Below, in pieces: positions 6,776 to 11,852 of a DNA stretch of 11,852 bases. Both the position numbers and the translations under genes were made by a program. The notes beneath the pieces are model-generated. The model saw only the letters and a list, made by a program, of their open reading frames with translations, was not told where the DNA came from and did no database searches. The stretch spans positions 1-11,852 of the forward strand of contig JACCVJ010000154.1 of NCBI GenBank assembly GCA_013698215.1, given 5' to 3'. The DNA comes from Tatlockia sp. (GTDB lineage: Bacteria > Cyanobacteriota > Cyanobacteriia > Cyanobacteriales > Chroococcidiopsidaceae). The number at the start of each line of letters is the position of its first letter. Position 1 is the first letter of the stretch.

Positions 6776-7788
6776 TGAGAGAGATTCCGGTGGCAATTCT
6801 TGATTACCTAAGCAACTTAATTATAAAAAGCCAATCTTTTGCCTATCTTTTATTAACAAAAGACGGGAACTTATTAAGCTGGGGAGGCGATTTATCTGCT
6901 TACGGGATTAGTAATTTGCAAGTAGGAGAATTAGCTTGCAATCAAGTTATTTTATTGGAAGGACTATTACCATTGGGTGATGAAGCCGTAGTCTTACTCT
7001 GTGCTAATGTAGAGCAGAAAAATTGTGCAGATATACACATATTTCCAGGGCATGAAGGTGATTGGGTGCTACTATTAGATGCTAATAGAGAACGAGATCG
7101 CTACCAGATGTTCCAACAAAAAGGTAACGATCTTAGCTTACTGAGAGATCAACAAGCTAAAATAATTAATCAATACTTTGGTAAAGAAGTAAAAGACAAT
7201 CTTGCGCAAGGACTACTTGCTTTAAATGAGCAAGGAGAACGCCGGGAAATTACTATCTTAGCTGTTAAGCTTTGTGATCTTACGGCTTATAGTGAGAACA
7301 ATTCGCCAGAAAAAACTTTTAAAACATTAAATCTCTATTTATCGCCTATAGTTCAATCAATTCTTGATGAAGCAGGGATGATCGATAAAGTAATAGGAGA
7401 TACTGTAATCAGCTTTTTTGGTATTTTGCCTTCTACAGGTGATCCTCCTATGCAAGCGATCGCCGCAGCTTTTCAAATGCTCGCATTTAGCCAAGAAGTA
7501 AACCTCCGACAACCAGCGAATTTAACTTTAGACATTGCTATTAGTGTTACTTCTGGCTTTGTATCTTTGGGTTTAATTGGGGGTAAATCGAGTAAAAGCT
7601 TTTTTGCGATCGGTCATTCCATCGATTTATTAACACAATTAAAGAGCCAATCTCGTCCTAGGGAAATTTTGATTGATGAAAACACCTTTACCAAAATTAA
7701 CGACCTGCAAAAGCATTTTAGAGAATCGATAATTACAAAACCTGTATTTTCTGTACCAGTAAAAACTTATTCTTGTAGGACAAGATAA
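6775..7788 (+). CDS. PAS-like protein with a degenerate class III nucleotidyl cyclase domain
   Basis: This is a 337-residue soluble protein. Residues ~10-120 look PAS-like (SFAYLLLTKDGNLLSWGGD onward), followed by a short linker helix. Residues ~155-335 align with the adenylate/guanylate cyclase catalytic domain: REITILAVKLCDLTAYSE, then MIDKVIGDTVISFFG, then SVTSGFVSLGLIGG. Key residues are lost: the first metal Asp is K165, the base-selecting Asp of VIGD is H281, the transition-state Asn is D284 and the Arg is Q288. The second metal Asp (D209) and the substrate Lys (K205) remain. It is therefore probably not a working cyclase but a regulatory or dimerisation module, perhaps binding a nucleotide. 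Its start has a good site (GGAG at 6766-6769), and start and stop each share one base with neighbouring genes, tying it to the GTPase and kinase. Confidence 0.85.
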   Translation: MREIPVAILDYLSNLIIKSQSFAYLLLTKDGNLLSWGGDLSAYGISNLQVGELACNQVILLEGLLPLGDEAVVLLCANVEQKNCADIHIFPGHEGDWVLLLDANRERDRYQMFQQKGNDLSLLRDQQAKIINQYFGKEVKDNLAQGLLALNEQGERREITILAVKLCDLTAYSENNSPEKTFKTLNLYLSPIVQSILDEAGMIDKVIGDTVISFFGILPSTGDPPMQAIAAAFQMLAFSQEVNLRQPANLTLDIAISVTSGFVSLGLIGGKSSKSFFAIGHSIDLLTQLKSQSRPREILIDENTFTKINDLQKHFRESIITKPVFSVPVKTYSCRTR

Positions 7789-8894
7789 TGACACAATCTA
7801 TTGAAGCTAACCTTTTTGCCGCTCTAGATATAGTCGTTATGGAGTTATTGGATGACGGCTATTTTAAAATGGTTAGCACGATTCCAGATTGGTTTATTAA
7901 ATTCTATCCAGAGGCTTTAGAACAGCAAAAATTAGAGCCAGGAACAAAATTTCCTTTTCTAGAAAATTTTATTATTGATGCGGAAAAGTTTTGGACAAGT
8001 AATAGTAGTCAAAAACTTACATCGTCTTTATGGATTGAAGTAGATAACTCTGGAAAAGAATATCATTTTGAGGCTTCAGTTTTTCGGTTAAAGAATACAA
8101 AATTTTTATTAATTGCTTTAGTTGAGCAGGCTTATCAAGAAAAGCAGTTTTTGATCCAAAAATGCCGAGAAAGCAATTTAAGCTATCAAAAGTTAGTAAA
8201 AGAAGTACAAAAAAAAGAAATTTTAATTCATTGTATTATTCATGATTTAGCTGGACAGTTAACAGCAATTAAATGCTGCTTCGATCTTCTTAGCTTTCAA
8301 AACTTAACATCTAAAGGTATAGAATATTTACAAACCGGAAAAAAGCAAACTACTAAACAACAAACCTTAATTAAAGATGTACTGAATGCTTTTTCGGCGG
8401 AAGTAGAATCTTTAGAAGCTTTTACAATCGATCCCAAACAAGCGCCTGATGTCCTGGCTTGTGCGAAAGATGTGATAGAAGCCCTAAGCCCAAGTTTTAG
8501 TACAAATCAAATCAATTTAGAATTAGAATCAACTATTGACACCTCTAAGGATTGGAAAGTTGTAGGAGAAAAGTCGCGTCTTGATCGGGTGTTGACTAAC
8601 TTAGTAGAAAATGCTTTTCGCCATAGTCCGCCAAATTCTACCGTAACTATCGATTTGCAACCCCAGGAAAATTACATTGTACTTTCGGTAATGGATCGAG
8701 GTGCAGGAGTTTCACCAGAGATGGCTAATAATTTATTTAAAAAGTTCTCTCAAGGCAAAAATCAGGCGGGAAAAGTTGGATTAGGATTGTACTTTTGCCG
8801 AATTACTGTCGAACGTTGGGGCGGTAAAATTGGTTATTCTCCTCGTCCTAATGGTGGTTCGCAATTTTGGGCGCGTTTGCTTAAACCATCTTAA
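7788..8894 (+). CDS. PAS-like sensor histidine kinase, cytoplasmic
   Basis: This is a 368-residue protein without membrane helices. Residues ~10-112 form a PAS-like sensor, followed by a coiled linker (~113-145). The dimerisation/phosphoacceptor helix has H152 in CIIHDLAGQLTAI. The ATPase domain is complete: N box NLVENAFRHSP with N275, G1 box DRGAGVS from D303, and G2 box GLGLYF from G331. All residues needed for autophosphorylation appear present. It starts by sharing one base with the preceding stop, after AGGA at 7777-7780. No response regulator is in the window, so its partner is encoded elsewhere or its target is unusual. As the only clearly intact enzyme of the group besides the GTPase, it is probably the signal output. 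The neighbouring hydrolase gene is convergent; I see no clear terminator in the 87 bases between them. Confidence 0.93.
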   Translation: MTQSIEANLFAALDIVVMELLDDGYFKMVSTIPDWFIKFYPEALEQQKLEPGTKFPFLENFIIDAEKFWTSNSSQKLTSSLWIEVDNSGKEYHFEASVFRLKNTKFLLIALVEQAYQEKQFLIQKCRESNLSYQKLVKEVQKKEILIHCIIHDLAGQLTAIKCCFDLLSFQNLTSKGIEYLQTGKKQTTKQQTLIKDVLNAFSAEVESLEAFTIDPKQAPDVLACAKDVIEALSPSFSTNQINLELESTIDTSKDWKVVGEKSRLDRVLTNLVENAFRHSPPNSTVTIDLQPQENYIVLSVMDRGAGVSPEMANNLFKKFSQGKNQAGKVGLGLYFCRITVERWGGKIGYSPRPNGGSQFWARLLKPS

Positions 8895-8921
8895 GCGGTT
8901 ACGAGTAAGGGAAACAAAATA

Positions 8922-8993
8922 AATTAGCGCAGGCTTTTCTTTGGTTTTTGGTAAGTAATGCCTAAAAGAATTAGCACTGCTTTACTGTGGTTT
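8922..8993. repeat. Imperfect 25-base direct repeat at the 3' end of the hydrolase gene
   Basis: Blocks 8922-8946 and 8969-8993 share AATTAGC, CTTT, CT and TGGTTT in the same order with a few substitutions and a one-base gap, offset by 47 bases. The second block contains the stop codon and the last codons of the minus-strand hydrolase gene. The first is non-coding. It looks like the remains of a small duplication. Confidence 0.35.
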
Positions 8994-10184
8994 CCAACCC
9001 GATAATAAATTGGGACGCGGCTTTGGTTGTACAAACAAACTTTTAAAAGCTGATTGGCGAGTTGGGGGTTTTTCTTGACTAAGATTCCACAAAGTTTCGT
9101 AAAAGAAGAACGATACTCCAGCAAAACCTTGCTCCCGGCTGGCTTCTACCTGACTTTGAATCTGCGCCGAAGCTACAGAGCGATCTTTTAATCCTGATAA
9201 AATGCCAATGCTGACAGGAATATGTTTTTTAGCAATTTTGACTTCGGGATAGTTCAATTCTTGAATAAAAACTTTTAAGTCGTTGCGATACACTTGCAAA
9301 ACTAATTCTTCTACTAACCCCTGACGTTCCCACTTTTCCCAATCAGCTAAAAACAATTGGTAGGAGACGCGCTGTGGATTAGGAGCAATGGAAATAATAC
9401 ATTTGGGTTTACGAGTTTTGACGGCTTTAAATACCTTTTGCAGATATTGAGTAATTTTATTTGCTCGCCAGCGCACCCATTCGGGATCTTGCGGGTTGGC
9501 GGGGGGATTTTTACCAAGATGTTCTTGTTTGTAAAGCTTAGTTGTGTAAGCATCGTAGCCTAACTCGGCGGGTAAACCGAAATGATCGTCAAATTGAATG
9601 CCATCAACATCGTATTTGCTGACGATTTCGACAATTAAATTTTGAACAAAGTTTTGGACTTCTGGGCGGAAGGGATTGAGCCAGACGCGATCGTGTTTAC
9701 CTTCAAGCCAAATTTTGCTGCCATCTCTGCGGCTTGTCAGCCAGTCAGGATGACGTTTAGCTAAACTTGAATCTGCTGGAGCCATAAAGCCAAATTCAAA
9801 CCAAGGAATGACCGCTAGACCGTTTTGGTGTCCCTGGGTAGTGAGTTCTCTGAGCAGATCGCGTCCATGAAGTCCGGGTTCGGGATCAACACTTCGCCCG
9901 ATGACTTTTTGCGCTACAGGACTTGGATACAATGTATACCCCCAATTCCACACCGTAGGATAAATTGTATTGAAGTTAAGTTGTTTTAAAGTTTTTAAAG
10001 CGCTAGTGAGGCGATCGCGTCCAAATAGAACGTTACTATCAATATTTGTTAGCCATACTCCTCTTAGCTCGGTTTTGGTAGAGCGATTGGTTTGGGTTAA
10101 GGCTGGTTGTTGCAATATCAATCCTACAACTAGACTTAAAGCCAGCAATAAAGCAAATAGCTGTGGGCGGCGCAATTTAATCAT
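8982..10184 (-). CDS. Glycoside hydrolase-like protein, GHL10/DUF187 (YngK-like) family
   Basis: This is a 400-residue exported protein. Residues 1-31 are a signal peptide or membrane anchor (basic MIKLRR, then a Leu/Val-rich stretch to about 24), with no lipobox Cys. The mature part starts with ELRGVWLTNIDSNVLF, the entry to the (beta/alpha)8 barrel of the GHL10 family. Acidic active-site candidates are E130 in WFEFGFM and D199-D200 in DVDGIQFDDHFG, the most conserved family motif. WLNP, ISIAPNP and QVYRND also fit. The length is typical of cyanobacterial members. The family is assigned to glycoside hydrolases by fold; the substrate, probably an envelope or extracellular polysaccharide, is unknown. 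The start has no clear ribosome site but has a good promoter 30-60 bases upstream. It is convergent with the kinase operon. Confidence 0.9.
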   Translation of the reverse strand: MIKLRRPQLFALLLALSLVVGLILQQPALTQTNRSTKTELRGVWLTNIDSNVLFGRDRLTSALKTLKQLNFNTIYPTVWNWGYTLYPSPVAQKVIGRSVDPEPGLHGRDLLRELTTQGHQNGLAVIPWFEFGFMAPADSSLAKRHPDWLTSRRDGSKIWLEGKHDRVWLNPFRPEVQNFVQNLIVEIVSKYDVDGIQFDDHFGLPAELGYDAYTTKLYKQEHLGKNPPANPQDPEWVRWRANKITQYLQKVFKAVKTRKPKCIISIAPNPQRVSYQLFLADWEKWERQGLVEELVLQVYRNDLKVFIQELNYPEVKIAKKHIPVSIGILSGLKDRSVASAQIQSQVEASREQGFAGVSFFFYETLWNLSQEKPPTRQSAFKSLFVQPKPRPNLLSGWKPQ

Positions 10185-10220
10185 TATTTAACAAACTATT
10201 AAAATTTAACGATTTTTAAA

Positions 10221-10249
10221 ACTATAGTTGCACTCGATCGCTTAGGCAA
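10221..10249 (-). promoter_or_regulatory. Sigma-70-type promoter of the hydrolase gene
   Basis: Read on the minus strand, TTGCCT (10249-10244) is followed after exactly 17 bases by TATAGT (10226-10221). The hexamers match four and five of six consensus positions. Transcription would start near 10214, giving a ~30-base leader. The -35 begins three bases after the Hlip terminator T-run, so the two units are closely packed but separable. Confidence 0.6.
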
Positions 10250-10251
10250 AT

Positions 10252-10282
10252 AAAAAAGAGGTAAGCGATCGCCTACCTCTTT
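10252..10282 (-). terminator. Intrinsic terminator of the Hlip gene, with HIP1 in its stem-loop
   Basis: Arms at 10255-10263 (AAAGAGGTA) and 10274-10282 (TACCTCTTT) form a 9-base-pair stem. After one A/C mismatch, the palindromic octamer GCGATCGC at 10265-10272 can add GC pairs at the top. On the minus strand the stem runs into six T's (10257-10252), so it terminates minus-strand transcription. It lies 25 bases past the Hlip stop. Confidence 0.85.
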
Positions 10283-10307
10283 CTCAGACTATGTAATTAT
10301 TAGCTAA

Positions 10308-10505
10308 TTAACCAACTAAATGCAGCACATCGCGCACTACGCTATAACCCGCTAAATCCCAAAGTAAGTAAGCCAAAAATCCAATCATCGCCAAGCGTCC
10401 GTTCCATAACTCTGCTTGGGGATTCCAACCAAATAAGAATGTATTGCGGTCTTTGCCATTGTAGGCTGTAGCAACGGGTGGTAAATTAGTACTTTTGTTT
10501 TCCAT
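10308..10505 (-). CDS. High-light-inducible protein (Hlip/one-helix chlorophyll-binding protein)
   Basis: This 65-residue protein has one membrane helix near the C-terminus. The chlorophyll a/b-binding motif AELWNGRLAMIGF lies at 31-43, with E32 and N35 as the expected chlorophyll ligands and R37 forming the interhelix ion pair. Hlips dimerise in the thylakoid membrane, bind chlorophyll and beta-carotene, quench excess energy and help protect photosystem II assembly intermediates and chlorophyll synthesis. I chose ATG at 10505. An in-frame GTG at 10544 would add 13 residues (ending VSK) that look unlike family N-termini, and neither has a strong ribosome site. The gene ends in its own terminator, so it is probably monocistronic. 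The upstream palindrome is a candidate control site, as the family is induced by strong light and nutrient stress. Confidence 0.93.
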   Translation of the reverse strand: MENKSTNLPPVATAYNGKDRNTFLFGWNPQAELWNGRLAMIGFLAYLLWDLAGYSVVRDVLHLVG

Positions 10506-10651
10506 TTTGCTAACTTTGTAAATAATTGTGTTGTATGCGTCCACTCTATCTAACTATCTAAATCCTGCTTTCTGTCTCTAGGTACAAACTCTAACCAACT
10601 CTAAAGGGTGATTTAGATCAAGTTTTTTGTAAATATTTCTATCAATAGTTA

Positions 10652-10685
10652 GAGTAAAATTTACATTTTGCAATGTAAGTTACTC
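10652..10685. promoter_or_regulatory. 34-base imperfect palindrome, candidate operator
   Basis: The centre is TTACATT (10661-10667), TTGC, AATGTAA (10672-10678). Outside it, GAGTAA (10652-10657) mirrors TTACTC (10680-10685). The element also contains two odd palindromes, GTAAA-A-TTTAC (10654-10664) and GTAA-G-TTAC (10675-10683), with centres 20 bases apart. TTTACATT (10660-10667) fits the half-site recalled for the RpaB-bound HLR1 element, but HLR1 uses direct repeats, so the assignment is tentative. Confidence 0.5.
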
Positions 10686-10901
10686 AAACTAATGGTTTAA
10701 CAGCTTAAATTATACTTGATTACTCAAATTACTTAGGTTTATTGCTGGGTTGCCTGCCTTGGTTCATCCTGCTAAAGATATATTTTTCAGACTAAGGGGG
10801 GATGTTATAAACTGCCACTGACATCAATGTTGGGTACTGTAAGAGATACACTGTTTTCACCTCACACAATTTATAAATCAACGCCGAGTTAAGGTTTGAC
10901 G

Positions 10902-10906
10902 AAGGA
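10902..10906 (+). promoter_or_regulatory. Ribosome binding site fixing the start of the last gene
   Basis: AAGGA at 10902-10906 precedes the ATG at 10913 by 6 bases, an optimal spacing, and supports this start over the internal ATG six codons later. Confidence 0.7.
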
Positions 10907-10912
10907 TATACC

Positions 10913-11852
10913 ATGTTTGAACATATTGGGATGACACTGGGACTGGACAAAATGCTATGGTTAGCACAAATTCCAGTCACAGAAGGGGTGCAAACTCCAG
11001 AAGATACAGCGCTTTTGTTTTCAGGGCCCAAATTTTTTGTGGCTTTAGTTGCTGGAGTAGTTCTGGCTTTTGCCATACAGCTACTACTAACTAACGTTGG
11101 TGTAGCCTTTCTTTTAGGGCGTGCGTCGCCAGAGAACGACAGTGACACAGACACGGGCGACGAGACGACAAGCTTTGGCGGCACTATGCGAAAAATTGGC
11201 ACGGCTTTGGGGTTAGGAACCTTAATTAGTGTCAGTGTTTCCTTAGCGATCGCTTGTTTTTTGGCAGTAAAACTAAGTTTGATTCAAAGTTCAGGACTTG
11301 GGGCGATCGTTGGTTTAGTAATTTGGGCAGCTTACTTCTTGCTTTTAGTGTGGGTAGGTTCAAGTAGTGTAGGATCGCTCATTGGCTCTTTAATCAATAC
11401 CGCAACGTCTGGGATGCAGGCTTTGATGGGAACCGCCGCCGCCGCCTTGGGCGCAAAAGCTGTAAATAATCAAGTAGTCGCTACCGCCGAAGCCGCCGCT
11501 TCGGCAATTCGCCGCGAGTTAGGATCGGGCATCGATCCGATGAGTATTCGAGAAAATGTCGAAGACTACTTACAAATGTTGCGTCCTCCTGAATTGGACT
11601 TAAGCAAAATTAAGGGCGAATTTGAAAAATTGCTCAACGATCCGCAACTAAAAGCTGTAGCCGGAACTAGCGATTTACGCAATATAGATAGAGAGAAGTT
11701 TGTCGAATTGGTCAGCAGCCGCACGGACTTATCTAAAAAAGATCGCAACCGGATTGTCGAGCAATTAGAAGGGGTATGGAAGCAAGTAGTTGATCGCCAC
11801 GAACCCCAAACTGATCACATGGGAGAATTGGTAGAGTATCTCAAAGGCGTTG
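10913..11852 (+). CDS. Large multi-domain membrane protein, 3' end outside the window
   Basis: The frame is open for 313 codons to the window edge. After a 37-residue N-terminus come a membrane helix (~41-68), an acidic loop rich in Asp and Thr (74-86), and two more helices (~98-121 and ~129-150). A Gly/Ala/Ser-rich segment follows, with an Ala run near 172-175. The remainder is soluble and helical: DLSKIKGEFEKLLNDP, then IDREKFVELVSSRTDLSKKD and RIVEQLEGVW. I recognise this style of segment from long, uncharacterised cyanobacterial membrane proteins in which it tends to recur, so more copies may follow beyond the edge. I cannot assign a function, and automatic labels such as 'transporter' are not supported by this part. 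Three HIP1 or near-HIP1 sites and codon use agree with a resident gene. Confidence 0.85.
   Translation, partial: MFEHIGMTLGLDKMLWLAQIPVTEGVQTPEDTALLFSGPKFFVALVAGVVLAFAIQLLLTNVGVAFLLGRASPENDSDTDTGDETTSFGGTMRKIGTALGLGTLISVSVSLAIACFLAVKLSLIQSSGLGAIVGLVIWAAYFLLLVWVGSSSVGSLIGSLINTATSGMQALMGTAAAALGAKAVNNQVVATAEAAASAIRRELGSGIDPMSIRENVEDYLQMLRPPELDLSKIKGEFEKLLNDPQLKAVAGTSDLRNIDREKFVELVSSRTDLSKKDRNRIVEQLEGVWKQVVDRHEPQTDHMGELVEYLKGV

Larger units (their letters stand above)
10506..10912. other. 407-base divergent intergenic region
   Basis: This region holds the control sequences for the Hlip gene (leftward) and the membrane-protein gene (rightward). It contains the 34-base palindrome at 10652-10685, a further TTTACAAA on the minus strand (10633-10626), an exact minus-strand TATAAT at 10714-10709 without a good -35, and the ribosome site for the right-hand gene at 10902-10906. 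I see no small gene in it. An open minus-strand frame overlapping its right end is a shadow of the membrane-protein gene. Confidence 0.65.

Noticed and set aside
7200..7700. Annotating the cyclase-like gene as a working adenylate or guanylate cyclase
   Set aside because: The first metal Asp, the base-selecting Asp, and the transition-state Asn and Arg are all replaced, so activity is not supported.
8895..8981. Terminator between the convergent kinase and hydrolase genes
   Set aside because: Only a 4-base CTTA/TAAG pairing is visible and there is no stem with a T-run, so none is reported.
9357..9563. Short open frames on both strands inside the hydrolase gene
   Set aside because: They lie within a conserved barrel-domain region of the minus-strand gene and show no independent signals.
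10506..10544. GTG at 10544 as the Hlip start, adding 13 residues
   Set aside because: The extra residues do not resemble Hlip N-termini, and the internal ATG gives the usual family length.
10654..10683. NtcA-type site (GTA-N8-TAC) in the divergent region
   Set aside because: The GTA and TAC triplets there are not separated by eight bases in any combination I could find.
10792..11202. Minus-strand open frame of 136 codons
   Set aside because: It overlaps the well-supported plus-strand membrane gene and its ribosome site; its composition is that of a shadow frame.
1..11852. CRISPR array, insertion sequence, tRNA or rRNA genes
   Set aside because: I found no regularly spaced repeats, terminal inverted repeats with a transposase gene, or RNA-gene signatures on either strand.

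Overview
The window looks like a cyanobacterial chromosome segment. It carries nine perfect copies of the cyanobacterial HIP1 octamer GCGATCGC (starting at 504, 1138, 1803, 2979, 4302, 7456, 10011, 10265 and 11246). It also encodes a one-helix high-light-inducible protein with a chlorophyll-binding motif, a carotenoid-cleavage oxygenase and a BT1-type transporter of the cyanobacterial/plastid type. The genus cannot be fixed from this sequence. I see no mobile element, CRISPR array or RNA gene.

Layout. (1) 1-87: a probable 3' end of an unseen upstream gene. (2) 129-3065, + strand: a two-gene unit made of a 12-helix BT1/folate-biopterin-family transporter and, 24 bases on, an apocarotenoid/carotenoid oxygenase with all four iron-binding His and three second-shell Glu. 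It is closed by a strong hairpin at 3107-3133. (3) 3438-8894, + strand: a five-gene operon of a coiled-coil protein, an inner-membrane OmpA-domain protein, a Ras/Rab-like small GTPase, a PAS-like/degenerate class III nucleotidyl cyclase protein and a PAS-like histidine kinase. The last four genes overlap by 1 or 4 bases, so their translation is probably coupled. (4) 8982-10184, - strand: a secreted or membrane-anchored GHL10/DUF187-type glycoside hydrolase-like protein with its own promoter. (5) 10308-10505, - strand: the Hlip gene with its terminator. (6) 10913 to the end, + strand: the first 313 codons of a large membrane protein whose gene runs past the window.

The operon at 3438-8894 is the most interesting part. 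The order of parts suggests an envelope-to-cytoplasm signalling or scaffold complex. The OmpA protein would sit in the inner membrane, with a ~380-residue cytoplasmic region carrying short repeated motifs, one membrane helix and a periplasmic peptidoglycan-binding-like domain. The GTPase has Glu in place of the catalytic Gln. The cyclase domain has lost most catalytic and base-recognition residues, so it probably does not make cAMP or cGMP. The kinase looks intact, and no response regulator is encoded here. I do not recognise a characterised system of this composition, so its job is inferred only from domains and coupling.

The divergent region between the Hlip gene and the last gene holds a 34-base imperfect palindrome built from TTAC/GTAA half-sites. 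It is a good candidate operator, possibly for light-stress control.
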